Assembly: GCF_008727875.1 (NCBI RefSeq)
Contig: NZ_VTWS01000003.1
Location: forward strand, 372,001 to 436,000
Length of the DNA: 64,000 bases
Reading direction: 5' to 3'
From: Larkinella humicola
GTDB lineage: Bacteria > Bacteroidota > Bacteroidia > Cytophagales > Spirosomataceae
The notes under the pieces were generated by a model, which saw only the letters and a program-made list of their open reading frames with translations, was not told the origin of the DNA and ran no database searches. Of the stretch, positions 1-12,400 are shown one piece after another; the stretch's first letter is position 1; each line of letters begins with the position of its first letter. A program made the position numbers and the translations under genes.

Positions 1-1
1 C

Positions 2-3000
2 CCGGAAAATGGAGAAGGGTACCCTTCGAACCCTTTCTACAAAGGTGCCGGTTCGGACCTGAAACTGGCCCAGAACCGGGTATACGCCCTTGGTTTCCGG
101 CAGGCCTTCAAAATGTCGGTACGGCCTAATACGGGTAATCCGGATCCATCCAGCGGAAATCCGGGCGTTCTTTACGTCGGCGATGTGGGTTTTTCGTCTT
201 GGGAAGAACTGAATGTGGTCACGGCACCGGGCCAGAATTTTGGCTGGCCCTACTACGAAGGCCAGGCCCAGGGTCGAATCGGTTACTGGAAAACGGAAGT
301 TTTCAAACCAGCGAACCCCATCAAACCCCGAATTCAGTACCGGGAGAACAAGAACACGGAAATCATTCAGGGCAATACCGTTGTTAGCTCCGACAAACGG
401 CCGCTCGAAGGAAACTGCATCATCGGTGGAGTCTGGCACGAAGGCGGAGGAAATTACCCGAAAGAATTTCAGGACACGTATTACTTTGCCGATTACGGAA
501 CGGGCTGGATTGCGGGGGCCAAATTTGGGCATGACGAAAATCCGGAAGCGGGGAGCCTCTTTAAAATGGCCACGAAAATGACCGTCACGCCCTTCTCGGA
601 ACGGATTGTGGGCATGGCGTTCAACCCCTACGACCGGAACATTTACTACGTTACGCTGGGCGAAAAATCGCTGGTTCGTCAGTTTGCCTTTACCACCAAC
701 CAACCGCCAACTGCCGTCATCACCCAGGATAAATCGTTTGGCAACAGTCCGCTGGTTGTTAATTTCTCCGCCAATGACTCGTATGATCCTGAAGGAACGA
801 ATCTGAGTTATGAATGGAATTTTGGCGATGGCAGTTCCAAAGACCTGACCAAAAACCCGCCGGCCAAAACCTTTACCTTCGGCGGCCAAAAGTCCTACAA
901 CGTTTCGCTGAAAGTGACGGATGCGCAGGGAAAAAGCAATACCACGCAGACGGTTATTTCGCTTAACAACACGCCCCCAACCATTCAAACCACCAGTGTC
1001 GACGGCTACAACTCGGTTTCGCTGCCGCAAACGATCAACCTGAATGCGACGGCGACGGACAGCCAGACCCCGGCAGATCAGTTGAAATACCAGTGGAATG
1101 TGTATCTCTACCACAATGACCACCGGCACTCGGTGTCTATTTTCAACGGCCCAACCGGAACGGTTACCCTGACGGAAGGCGACTGTGACGGCGAAGCCAG
1201 CTATTGGTACGGCCTGGTTCTGGACGTTACCGACGGGGGTGGCCTCACAACGACCTACACCAAATACGTTTACCTGAACTGTTCGGGGCAACAGCAGTCC
1301 ATCACCTTTGATCCGATTGGCGACAAGGCTCCCACCGCACCGGCGTTCAGGCCCCCGGTTTCGGCCACTTCCGGTCTGCCCATTTCCCTGTATGTAGCCG
1401 ATGGCCCCGCCGTCATCGAAAATGGGCAGGTCCGGTTAACGGGCGGTATTGGCCGGGTAACGATCCGGGCCACCCAACACGGAAACGGTCAGTACAAATA
1501 CGCGCAGCCGGTCGAGCGGTCTTTTATGGTGACCAACAATGTCCCTTCAACGCCCGATACGCAGAACCCTTCGGCCCCCTCTGGTCTGGCTGTTTCCAAC
1601 ATCACCGCCACATCCCTGCAACTGAACTGGAACGCGTCTACGGATAATGTGGGCGTAACCGGCTATGATGTCTACCAGGGCGGTACAAAAATCAATACCA
1701 ACCTGGTCTCGGGTACTACGTTTGCCGTTACGGGACTGAGCCCCAGCACCGCTTACGCCTTCCATGTGGTAGCGCGGGATGCCGCATCAAACAGTTCAGG
1801 CAACAGCAACACCGCCAATGCAACCACCGCGGCCGCGCCGTCCGGCAACCAGCCTCCGGTGGTTCCCGGCACGCTTTCGCTCAATGCGGCCACGGTGAAT
1901 GTCCTTTATACGTCCAATGCGCTGCCAGCCTTTACCGATCCGGAAGGCGATGCGTTGACCCATTCGCTGGCGGGTTTACCCGGAACGTTGAATTTCAATG
2001 CGGCCAACCGAACCATTACGGGCACTCCAACCGCTACCGGAACCTATTCGCTCACGTATTCGGCCACGGATAACCAGCACCCGGCGGTGACGACCCTCGT
2101 CACGCTGGCGGTCAATGGAACATCCACCATACCGACTGCGAACCTGGACGGGTATCTGACACAGGAAGTCAATTGCAGCACGCTTTCGGGCTGGGCCTGG
2201 GACCGAACGGCCCCCAATGCCCCCGTTACGATCGAGTTTTTTGAGGGAGCTTCCATTACCGCCGGTACTCCGCTGGGGTCTATTTTGGCTAACGTCTTCC
2301 AGCAACATTTGAAAGATGCGGGCAAAGGAAACGGCGAACACTGGTACAACTTCCCGATCCCGGAAAGCGTTAAAACCAGCACGAACCGCACCATCTGGGC
2401 GCGGGTACAGAATTCCGAGTTCATTCTCAAGTGGGCTCCTAAAACCATCAATTGTGCCGGTAGCGGAGTCCCACCCGCCAACCTGCCACCCACCCCGCCT
2501 TCGGTATCGTCTTTGTCGGCTTTCGTAAATACCGCTTTTACGTCCGCAGCCCTGGCCGCTTTTACCGACCCGGAAAGCACCCCCCTGACCTATGAACTCC
2601 AGGGACTGCCTCAAAACCTGACGTTCAATGCCTCGACACGGGTGGTGTCCGGAACACCTGCCACCACCGGCACGTTTAGCCTGACCTATACTGCCACCGA
2701 TCAGCCAGGGGCCAAAACCAGCGTTGTCTTTTCGCTGGTAGTCAACGAAACCAACAACCCGCCGGCCAATGTGCCACCGGCCGCACCGACGGTTTCGCCC
2801 CTCTCGGCCACCGTCAACGCAGCTTATTCAATAACGCTACCGGTTTTCACTGATACCGATCCGCTCAGCTACACCCTCACCGGATTGCCGTCGGGACTCG
2901 GTTTCAACGCCGACACCCGCGTCATTTCCGGAACAGCCACCCAGCAGGGCACTTTCCCGCTCACCTATGCGGCCAGCGACGGAAAAGTCACTTCGTCCGT

Positions 3001-5227
3001 TCCCATCAGCCTGGCCGTAGCCGCCGGAACCGGCAATCCGCCCCCGGTGGTCACGGGCAGCTTCGAAGGTTATCTCGATGTGGTCAACTGCTCCACTTTT
3101 TCCGGCTGGATCTGGGACCGCGATAAACCGAACACGCCCATCACCATCGAGTTTATGGACGGGCCAACCGTGGCCGGTTCAACGGTGATCGACCAAACCG
3201 TGGCCAATATTTTCCGGCAGGACCTGAAAAATGCCAACAAAGGTAATGGCGCCCACGGCTACAGCTTTGTGGTGCCGGAACGGCTCAAGGACAACCAGAC
3301 GCATACGATCTGGGCGCGGGTGGTCGGCTCGGAGTTCATTCTCAAGTGGGCTCCCAAAACGATTACCTGTGTCGGAACCGGAACGCCACCCGCCAATGCC
3401 GCCCCGGTAGCCCCGGCGGTTTCGCCCCTGTCGGCGACGGTGAACGTGGGTTTCACGGCCAGCGCGCTGCCGGTTTTCACGGATGCCGAGAACGATGCAC
3501 TGACCTACACGCTGACGGGCTTACCCGACAACCTGTCGTTTGATGCCAATACGCGCGTGATTTCCGGAACGCCGACGCAACAAGGGACTTTCACACTGAC
3601 CTATTCGGCGAAGGACAGCCAGCATGCCCCAGTGCCGATTACGCTGACACTGACCGTCAACGCGGGAGGAGGTACGCCACCGGCCAACGTTCCTCCGGCT
3701 GCTCCGGCGGTTTCGCCCCTCTCGGCCACCGTCAATGTCGCCTATTCGTCTACCCTACCGGCTTTCACCGATACCGATCCGCTGTCTTATACCCTCACCG
3801 GATTGCCATCGGGACTCGGTTTCAATACCGGCACCCGCGTCATTTCCGGAACACCTACCCAGCAGGGAACCTTCAATTTAACCTATGCGGCCAATGACGG
3901 AAAAGTCACGGAAGACATGACGATTGCGTTAACTGTTGCGGCTGGCGGCACCACGCCCCCACCGGCTCCGGCGGCTAATTTCGACGGGTATCTGGCGAAG
4001 GAAGTCAGTTGTAACACAATTTCGGGTTGGGCTTGGGAACGGGCCAAAGGCAATGCGGTGGTCACGGTCGAGTTATTCGTTGGCGCTTCGATTGCCAACG
4101 GTACGTCACTAGGATCCATTCCCGCTGATGTTTTCAAACAGCACCTGCTGGATGCCGGCAAAGGAAACGGGATACACTGGTTTGATTTCCCGATGCCGGA
4201 AAGCATCAAAAATGGCCAGAACCAGACCATCTGGGCGCGGGTTGTCGGGTCCGAGTTTACGCTGAAAGATTCACCGAAAATCATCAATTGTGCGGGAAGC
4301 GGAACACCGCCAGCCAATGCCGCGCCGGTCGCACCCGCGGTTTCGGGCTTGTCGGCGACTATCAATGTCGCCTTCACGGCCAGTGCATTGCCCGCCTTCA
4401 CCGATGCCGAAAACGATCCGTTGACCTACACCCTGACGGGTTTGCCCAACGGCGTCAACTTTGATGCCGGAACCCGGGTCATCTCCGGAACATCGACCGT
4501 CAGCGGCACCTTTACGCTCACTTATTCGGCCAAAGACAGCCAACACGCCCCGGTTTCCACCACCCTCACCCTGACGGTCAACACCGGCGGAGGCACGAAT
4601 CCGCCCCCCACCAGTGGCGGCAGCGGACCAGGCAGTTACGAAGGTTACCTGGATGTGGTCAATTGCAGCAGCATTCAGGGCTGGCTTTGGGATCGAAACC
4701 GCCCCAATACGCCGATTACCGTTGAATTCCTGGATGGAAACACCGTAGTAGGTGCGGTCGACGCCAACATTTTCCGGCAGGATCTGAAGAACGCCGGCAA
4801 GGGCAACGGGATTCACGGCTATAGTTTTACGGTTCCGGCTTCGCTCAAGGATGGGCAGAACCACTCGATCAGTGGCCGGGTTCCGGGGGGTAATTTCACC
4901 CTGAAATGGTCGCCAAAAATCCTGAATTGCCCCAATGGCAGTCGGCAGGGAACAGACGAGCGCGTCGAGTTAAGCATGGAACTCACGGTTAGCCCGAACC
5001 CCAGCCGGGGCAAGGTCGAAATCAGGTATATGGTGGAAGCCGATCGCTGGGCTGATTTGCAGGTAGTGGATATGATGGGTCGTTCGATCTGGCAAAAACC
5101 CACCATTGGCACGGGCAAAGTGGAGCGCGAAACCGTCGATCTGAGTTCGGATGGAGCCAATTTGTACTTAATTCAGTTGCAGACTGCCAAGCAGATTGTT
5201 ACCAGACGCTTGCTGATTAGCCGCTAA
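2..5227 (+). CDS. Giant T9SS-secreted GSDH/Ig-repeat protein, 5' truncated by window edge
   Basis: The frame is open from base 2, so the start lies outside the window; 1741 residues are visible. Order, numbering from base 2: the last part of a glucose/sorbosone-dehydrogenase-type beta-propeller (1-230; NFGWP motif), PKD domain (about 237-320), an Ig-like domain (323-428), an MBG-like Ig domain (429-512), fibronectin type III (523-610), then a mixture of six putative-Ig (He_PIG type) domains and four copies of a roughly 105-residue module with GYLD, GW.WD and KGNG.H.Y motifs bracketed by cysteines. The tail (about 1658-1741; VSPNPSRGKVEI start, RRLLISR end) is a T9SS type A sorting domain. Predicted to be exported and surface-attached or released. 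Close paralogue of the protein at 6438-13595. The sugar-dehydrogenase activity is a family inference; the substrate is unknown. Confidence 0.9.
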   Translation, partial: PENGEGYPSNPFYKGAGSDLKLAQNRVYALGFRQAFKMSVRPNTGNPDPSSGNPGVLYVGDVGFSSWEELNVVTAPGQNFGWPYYEGQAQGRIGYWKTEVFKPANPIKPRIQYRENKNTEIIQGNTVVSSDKRPLEGNCIIGGVWHEGGGNYPKEFQDTYYFADYGTGWIAGAKFGHDENPEAGSLFKMATKMTVTPFSERIVGMAFNPYDRNIYYVTLGEKSLVRQFAFTTNQPPTAVITQDKSFGNSPLVVNFSANDSYDPEGTNLSYEWNFGDGSSKDLTKNPPAKTFTFGGQKSYNVSLKVTDAQGKSNTTQTVISLNNTPPTIQTTSVDGYNSVSLPQTINLNATATDSQTPADQLKYQWNVYLYHNDHRHSVSIFNGPTGTVTLTEGDCDGEASYWYGLVLDVTDGGGLTTTYTKYVYLNCSGQQQSITFDPIGDKAPTAPAFRPPVSATSGLPISLYVADGPAVIENGQVRLTGGIGRVTIRATQHGNGQYKYAQPVERSFMVTNNVPSTPDTQNPSAPSGLAVSNITATSLQLNWNASTDNVGVTGYDVYQGGTKINTNLVSGTTFAVTGLSPSTAYAFHVVARDAASNSSGNSNTANATTAAAPSGNQPPVVPGTLSLNAATVNVLYTSNALPAFTDPEGDALTHSLAGLPGTLNFNAANRTITGTPTATGTYSLTYSATDNQHPAVTTLVTLAVNGTSTIPTANLDGYLTQEVNCSTLSGWAWDRTAPNAPVTIEFFEGASITAGTPLGSILANVFQQHLKDAGKGNGEHWYNFPIPESVKTSTNRTIWARVQNSEFILKWAPKTINCAGSGVPPANLPPTPPSVSSLSAFVNTAFTSAALAAFTDPESTPLTYELQGLPQNLTFNASTRVVSGTPATTGTFSLTYTATDQPGAKTSVVFSLVVNETNNPPANVPPAAPTVSPLSATVNAAYSITLPVFTDTDPLSYTLTGLPSGLGFNADTRVISGTATQQGTFPLTYAASDGKVTSSVPISLAVAAGTGNPPPVVTGSFEGYLDVVNCSTFSGWIWDRDKPNTPITIEFMDGPTVAGSTVIDQTVANIFRQDLKNANKGNGAHGYSFVVPERLKDNQTHTIWARVVGSEFILKWAPKTITCVGTGTPPANAAPVAPAVSPLSATVNVGFTASALPVFTDAENDALTYTLTGLPDNLSFDANTRVISGTPTQQGTFTLTYSAKDSQHAPVPITLTLTVNAGGGTPPANVPPAAPAVSPLSATVNVAYSSTLPAFTDTDPLSYTLTGLPSGLGFNTGTRVISGTPTQQGTFNLTYAANDGKVTEDMTIALTVAAGGTTPPPAPAANFDGYLAKEVSCNTISGWAWERAKGNAVVTVELFVGASIANGTSLGSIPADVFKQHLLDAGKGNGIHWFDFPMPESIKNGQNQTIWARVVGSEFTLKDSPKIINCAGSGTPPANAAPVAPAVSGLSATINVAFTASALPAFTDAENDPLTYTLTGLPNGVNFDAGTRVISGTSTVSGTFTLTYSAKDSQHAPVSTTLTLTVNTGGGTNPPPTSGGSGPGSYEGYLDVVNCSSIQGWLWDRNRPNTPITVEFLDGNTVVGAVDANIFRQDLKNAGKGNGIHGYSFTVPASLKDGQNHSISGRVPGGNFTLKWSPKILNCPNGSRQGTDERVELSMELTVSPNPSRGKVEIRYMVEADRWADLQVVDMMGRSIWQKPTIGTGKVERETVDLSSDGANLYLIQLQTAKQIVTRRLLISR

Positions 5228-5253
5228 AGATTCGGCTTACTGCTAAAGTGAAG

Positions 5254-5284
5254 AACCCGCCCGTGAAAACTGGCGGGTTTTTTA
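5254..5284 (+). terminator. Rho-independent terminator after the first giant gene
   Basis: AACCCGCC (5254-5261) pairs perfectly with GGCGGGTT (5272-5279) around a 10-nt loop, followed by a T-run. It lies 27 bases after the stop codon and may also serve the converging ispE. Confidence 0.85.
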
Positions 5285-5315
5285 CTTTAGCATCGTTTTT
5301 GTTTTCAATAACCGC

Positions 5316-6122
5316 TCATATGGTTTTCTGCCAGACCTGGTAGGCATGGAAATAATCCGGTAACGATACCGCTTGCTCGAAAATACCGTAAATAGTGGAG
5401 CCCGAACCACTCATACTGGCATAGATAGCCCCCGCTTGGTATAGTTCTTGTTTCACTGTATGCAGAATCGGATAGACCGGAAAAAGGCTGGTTTCAAAAT
5501 CATTCCGGATGGTATTTCGCCAGGTTCCAACCGGATTTTGCAACAACGCACGCAGCGATGCAAGGGGTTTTTGGGGTCGAACGTTGGCATAGGCTTCGGC
5601 CGTTGAAATGGCCAGATTGGGATACACCAGTACGATGGTATACCCGCGGAGTGATACGTCAATATCCTGAAAGTGATCCCCCTTTTCGAAGCAATACAAG
5701 GGTCGATTCTGAATAAAAAACGCACAATCGCTGCCTAACTGCCGTGCATACGTTTCTAATTGCTCCATTGACAAGGCCAGGTTGAACTGCTCGTTCAGCA
5801 GACGCAGCGTAAAAGCAGCATCGGCCGAACCTCCGCCCAGACCCGCCCCGATCGGGATGAGTTTGTGCAAATACATCTGAACGGGCGGCAACTCAAAATC
5901 AACCTTCAGACGTTCGTAGGCCCGCAGGCAAAGGTTGGTGGACGGGTCGCCCGGAATGTCGGTTCCACTGATTTCGAACGACGTTTTCGAAGCCGGAATG
6001 ATTTCCAGCAGGTCATTCAGCGGAACCGGATAGAAGCACGATTCGAGGTTATGAAAGCCGTCCGGGCGCTTCTCCGTGATCTGCAAACCGATGTTAATTT
6101 TGGCATTGGGGAAGAGTATCAT
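5316..6122 (-). CDS. ispE: 4-diphosphocytidyl-2-C-methyl-D-erythritol kinase (IspE)
   Basis: GHMP-family kinase of the non-mevalonate (MEP) isoprenoid pathway; it phosphorylates the 2-hydroxyl of CDP-methylerythritol in the cytoplasm. The 268-residue protein has the family opening FPNAKINIGLQI, the ATP-binding motif PIGAGLGGGSADAAF around residue 90, and a C-terminal SGSGSTIYGIF glycine-rich motif, at normal family length. The start at 6122 fits the conserved N-terminus. The gene lies alone and in opposite orientation between two tandem paralogues, so it was either inserted between them or trapped by a duplication. A single-copy housekeeping gene is expected. Confidence 0.96.
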   Translation of the reverse strand: MILFPNAKINIGLQITEKRPDGFHNLESCFYPVPLNDLLEIIPASKTSFEISGTDIPGDPSTNLCLRAYERLKVDFELPPVQMYLHKLIPIGAGLGGGSADAAFTLRLLNEQFNLALSMEQLETYARQLGSDCAFFIQNRPLYCFEKGDHFQDIDVSLRGYTIVLVYPNLAISTAEAYANVRPQKPLASLRALLQNPVGTWRNTIRNDFETSLFPVYPILHTVKQELYQAGAIYASMSGSGSTIYGIFEQAVSLPDYFHAYQVWQKTI

Positions 6123-6437
6123 TTAAAAGAGAGTATGACCTTTTAATAATTTAATCAAAGCAATTGACGCGCAGCTATGTTACCGATAATCTGATTATCA
6201 AAACATTAAGTTTACCGCTTAGTAAATTAGATTTCTACTAACATTGGACTCATTTGGATTTTTCTTATATTTCCATCCAGTTTCCCATCTGAAATTTTGA
6301 ATTTCAGAGTCTAAATATACAGTACTTAGCTCTGCTAACTCCTTTTTATCGCCCTGAATGGATTTTCCCATTTCATTTTACCCCAATTGTGAAGCACGAT
6401 CTGCGCTGAATGACAACACTTAAGTAAATTTTAACGT
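6123..6437. other. Divergent intergenic region ispE / giant gene 2
   Basis: About 315 bases without a gene that must carry both divergent promoters. I see no exact TAnnTTTG element. The clearest structure is a palindrome CTGAAATT-ttg-AATTTCAG at 6289-6307 (8-bp arms), which could be an operator or a small hairpin. The region is more AT-rich than the genes on either side. Confidence 0.5.
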
Positions 6438-9400
6438 ATGACAAACCTCTGTACTCAACTCAAAAACCTAATCCTGGTCCTGACCCTGGTTACCGTTTTT
6501 GTATCAAACGGATACGGCCAGTATAAATCTGGCTTTTCAGAAGAAGTTTACGCCGGTGATCTGGCTGGTGCTGTTGGCTTTACTTTCGACAAAAACGGGG
6601 CCATGTACGTGTGGGGAATCGATGGCCGGATTACCCGGGTGGATCCTCAGACAAAGCAGAAAACGCAGTTATTGGACATATCGTCAGAAATAGGACGATA
6701 TGATGATTTTGGTTTGTTGGGGATGACCCTCGATAACAATTTTCTGACCAACGGCCGGTTTTATTTGTTTTATGTGATCAAATATGCCTCCGTTAAATGG
6801 CAGGGAACGTATGCCCGGGTTACGCGCTACGAAGCCAACAAAGATGACGGATTCAAGTCCATTAAAGCCAATAGCCGCAAGGTGCTGATTGGCGAACCCG
6901 ACCCTAATAATCCGAGTAAAGGGGTTCCCGGTGATTGTATTCCGCTGACGTCCAGCTCACACGCCGGGGGCGGCATTTCGATGGGCGAAGACGGCTCGCT
7001 GCTGATTCCAACGGGTGACGGAGCCGCACCGGCCTTCGATCAGGGATCGTATTCCGAATCGTACTACAGTCAATCGATCCAGAACGGATTCATCACGGCT
7101 GCAGAAAACATCGGCAGTTACCGCTCTCAGGTTGATTATTCGTTGTCCGGTAAAGTCCTTCGGATCAATCCTGAAAACGGGGATGGCATGCCGGGTAATC
7201 CAAACTTTGACCCCAGTGCCCCCCGCTCGGTCAAAAGCCGGATTTTTGCTTCCGGTCTTCGCCAGCCGTTCCGGTCGTCGGTCCGTCCCAACACGGGGAG
7301 TGGCGACATCAACGCCGGTAATCCGGGTGCCTTGTATGTGGGTGACGTTGGCTTTACGGACTGGGAAGAAATCAACGTGGTGAAAAAAGGAGCCAACTAC
7401 GGTTGGCCTTTTGAAGAAGGTCAAAACCCGTCGACCCGCGCCTACACCAAAACCCAGTACAAACCAGAGGGTGTTACCTTCAGCAAACCCGTAATTTCCT
7501 GGCGTTCGGGGCCGGGGCAGGTGAACCGCAACGGAACCCTGACCAATGTCAATGCGACACCAGCCAGCCTTTTACCGGGTTATTGCGCCATCGGTGGTAG
7601 CTGGCATCCGGGTGGCGGAAACTATCCGGCTGAATACCAAAACGCCTACTACTTCGCCGATTTCAACGGGGGATGGATTTCCCGAATGGCTTTCGACAGC
7701 GACAACCAGCCGCAACCGGCAACGCTGACCAAATTGCTGGATGGGGGTAGCTCGTACCAGTACATCACCTGCATCGCATTCAACCCAATTGATAAAAACA
7801 TGTATTACCTGCGCTATCCGGAAGATGGCGGAGAGCGCGTGCGTCGGGTCATTTACAACGGAGCGGCCGGTGGAAGCCCGCCGGTGGCCATCATTCTGTC
7901 GGACAAAAGCAATGGATCGAGCCCACTGACGGTTAAATTTACCGGAAATACCTCCTATGATCCGGAAGGAAAAGCACTGACCTATGCCTGGGATTTTGGC
8001 GACAATACGAGCAGTACGTCCGCCAACCCCGAACATACCTTTACCACGACGGCAACCTCGACGGTCTACACCGTTAAACTGACGGTTACGGACCCTGACG
8101 GAAAAAGCCATCAGACCACGAAAGCGATCACCGTCAGTAGTGCCAATAATTCGGCGCCGGTGATTGTCAGCACCAGCATCGACGCGTTGACACAGATGAA
8201 TCTGGATGAAATCCGGAACATTAACCTGTCGGCAGTGATCACCGATGAAACCCCCGCCAATCAGTTGAGTTACAAATGGACGGTTTCGTTATTTCACAAC
8301 GATCACCAGCACGATGACTTTGTAACCACCAGCCAGACCTCCTCGGCTTCACTGCCACCGATTGGCTGCGATGGAACCCTGACCTTCTGGTATGGCGTGA
8401 AACTGGAAGTAACAGATGCGGGTGGCTTGAAAACGGAGACGATTCGGTATATCTACCCCGATTGTGCCGGAACAGCGCAAACCATCACGCTCAACGACAT
8501 TGCCGACCGGGCTCCAAACTCACCCGCTTTTACACCGGCAGCTTCTGCTTCGTCGGGAAAACCCATTGTTTTCTATGTCATTGCCGGACCCGCAGTCATT
8601 GCGGAAGGCAAAGTGTTTCTGACGGGCCGCCTGGGCAAAGTAACTATCCGGGCCGCGCAACATGGTGGGGACGGTTTTAAACCGGCCCGTCCGGTGGAGA
8701 AATCGTTCAACGTGGTTTCCGATGCCGCCGACAAACAACCGCCAACGGCCCCGACGTCTCTGGCACTCAGCAACATCACGCAGAATTCCATGCGATTAAC
8801 CTGGAACGCGTCGACGGATAATGCCAGCGTTGCCAGTTACGAAGTATATCGCAACAACGTTAAAATTGGCGACGTTACTTCCGGTACCAGTTACAACGCA
8901 ACGGGGTTAACGGCGGGTACGGAGTATTATTTCTTCGTTCGGGCCATCGACCCGACCGGTAACGTGTCGGCCAACAGCAACACGGCAACGGGTACGACCA
9001 CCGGAACCACAACGCCACCGGCGAATTCGCCACCAACCGCCCCATCGGTCGGTGCCTTGACGGCCACCGTTAACACGAGCTTTACGTCGAGCCAGCTTCC
9101 GCCGTTTAACGATGTGGACGGGGATGCCCTGACGTACACCCTGACCGGACTGCCCGGTACGTTGAACTTCAATGCCAGCACCCGCGTCATCAGCGGCACG
9201 CCGACCCAGGCGACTTCCTACAATCTGACTTACAGCGCAACGGATGGCAAGAGCAGCGCAGTGAATACGACGGTTACGCTGACCGTCAATACTGCCGGCA
9301 CCGGCAACCCACCCCCAACGGTGACCGGAAACTTTGAAGGCTATCTGGATGTGGTCAATTGCAACACGATTTCGGGCTGGGTATTCAACTACGATAGTCC

Positions 9401-12400
9401 AAATGCGCCGTATACCGTCGAGTTTCTGGCCGCAACCGGCACCAATCCGTCGATTGAATCGGCCACCTCATTCGGCACCACGGTGGCCAGTAACTTCCGC
9501 CAGGATTTGCTGAATGCCGGGAAAGGAAATGGCGCGCATGGCTACAGCTTTACGGTACCGAACAGCATCAAAACCAACCAGCAACAAACCATCTGGGGCC
9601 GGGTGCAGGGATCGACCTATGTGCTGCTGTGGTCGCCCAAAACGCTGACCTGCGAAGGAACGGGAACACCCGTGAATCCGCCCCCGGTCAAGCCATCGGT
9701 GTCACCCTTATCGGCCACGGTTAATGTCGTGTATAATTCCGGCCCGCTCGCGGCTTTTACGGATAGCGAACCGCTCACCTACACCATGACCGGCTTACCT
9801 TCCGGACTGACTTTCGATGGCGGAACCCGCGTGATCTCCGGAACACCCACCCAGCAGGGAACCTTTACGATTACGTACTCAGCCGCCGACAGCCAGAATA
9901 AAACCGACCTTTCCATTACCCTGGTCGTAGCGCCTGGCGGGACTCCAACGAATCCGCCCCCGGTCAAACCTTCGGTTTCTTCACTGGCAGCTACCCTGAA
10001 TGTAGCCTATACCTACACATTACCGGTTTTTACCGATAGCGAACCGCTCTCTTACACACTGACCGGCTTGCCCTCCGGGCTGGCTTTCAACGCGGGAACC
10101 CGCGTGATTTCCGGAACCCCAACCCAACAGGGAACCTTTGCCCTGACGTATTCGGCCAGTGATAGTCAGAATAAAACCGATCTCGCGATTTCGCTGGTGG
10201 TTTCGGCGGGTGGCGTGGTGACCGGAAACTTCGAAGGCTATCTGGATGGCGTCAACTGTTCGACGTTTTCGGGATGGGTCTGGGATCGGGACAAACCCAA
10301 TACGCCGATCACGGTTGAGTTTCTGGATGGGGCCACAGCCGCAACTGCGGTTTCCATCGGTTCGATTTCCGCCGATATTTACCGCCAGGATCTGAAAAAT
10401 GCCAACAAGGGCAATGGCGCCCACGGGTACGTCTTCACGGTTCCCGAAAGTGTGAAGGACAATCAGACGCATACCATTTGGGGCCGGGTGCAGGGGGCAA
10501 CCTACATCCTGAACTGGTCTCCCAAAACGATCAATTGCGTCGGAACCGGAACGCCACCCGTGAATGCAGCCCCGGTGGCCCCCGCAAGCATCGCCCCCCT
10601 GTCGGCCACCATCAATTCCGCCTTCACGGCCAGCGCCCTGCCGGTTTTTACCGATGCCGAAAACGATCCGTTAACGTATACCCTGACGGGATTGCCCAAT
10701 GGCGTCAACTTTGATGTCAACACGCGCGTGATCTCCGGAACACCCACCGTCAGTGGCACCTTTAGCCTGACGTATTCGGCCAAGGACAGCCAGCATGCTC
10801 CGGTGCCGACCACGCTCACGCTCACGGTGAACGCTGGAGGCAGCACGCCACCGGTGAACGCGGCTCCGGTAGCCCCCGCGAGCATCGCCCCCCTGTCGGC
10901 CACCATTAATGCCGCCTTCACGGCCAGCGCCCTGCCGGTTTTTACCGATGCCGAAAACGATCCGCTCGATTACACCCTGACGGGGTTACCGAATGGTGTC
11001 AACTTCGATGTCAATACGCGCGTGATCGCCGGAACACCCACCGTCAGTGGTACCTTTAGCCTGACGTATTCGGCCAAGGACAGCCAGCATGCTCCGGTGC
11101 CGACCACGCTCACGCTCACGGTTGCGAATCCGTCGACCCCTCCGCCGACTGGCGCGTTTGAAGGTTTCCTGGATGTGATCAACTGCGACGGAGATATTTT
11201 TGGGTGGGTTTGGGATGCCAATCAGCCCAACACTCCGCTGAATATTGAAATCCGGGACAATGACAACCTCATTGCGACCATTACGGCTTCGCTGGCCCGG
11301 CCCGATCTGGTTAGTGCTGGTAAAGGGAACGGCCAACACGGGTATTCCTTCATTATTCCGGCAACGCTGAAAAACGGTCAGAATCACAGCATCGGAATGC
11401 GGGTTCAGGGAACGTCGTATGAATTGATGGGTTCTCCGAAAATGCTGAACTGCCCCGGAGACGGAAGTCCGCTGCCGAATGATCCGGGCAACCAGCCCCC
11501 GACCGGTCCTACCCTGCCGATACAAAACCGCGAACTTGGTGTCGCAACAACGTATACGATTCCCGAGTTTACCGATCCGGAATCAGGAGCGTTGATTTAT
11601 GCGCTCAACGGTTCCGTACCGGGTCTAAGCTACTCGGCGGCCAGCCGTACCCTGAGTGGTTCACCCACAACACTGGGAACGTTTACGACCAGCTTGATTG
11701 TGACGGACCCCAAAGGAAAAACAGCCTCCGCCCTGCTGACCTTCGTCATCACGAATGCAGCTCCTCCGGCCAATGTCCCTCCGGCCGCCCCGGCAGTATC
11801 GCCCTTGTCGGCTACCGTCAACGTCGCCTATTCGTCCACCTTGCCCGCATTCACCGATACCGATCCGCTGAGCTATACCCTCACCGGGTTGCCATCGGGA
11901 CTGGGTTTCAACGCCGGTACCCGCGTGATTTCCGGAACACCGACGCAGCAGGGAACCTTCTCGCTGACGTATGCCGCCAACGATGGAAAAGTCACGGCTG
12001 ATATGACGATTGCGTTAACCGTTGCCGCTGGCGGTTCTACACCACCACCGGCTCCGGCGGCTAATTTCGACGGATATCTGACGCAGGAAGTCAATTGCAA
12101 TACGCTTTCAGGCTGGGCCTACGACCGCACCAGTGTCAACCGGGTGGTCACCGTCGAGTTTTTCGATGGGGCTTCGATTGCAACGGGTCGGCTCATCGGG
12201 TCAATTGCAGCCAATGTCTTTAAACAGCATTTGCTGGATGCCGGTAAAGGAAACGGAGTACACTGGTACGACTTCCCCATACCGGAAGAGATCAAAGACG
12301 GCCAGAATCACACGATCTGGGCACGGGTGCAAGGATCGGAATTTACCCTCAAGTGGGCTCCTAAAACCATCCGGTGTGTCGGTTCCGGAACGCCGTCGAA

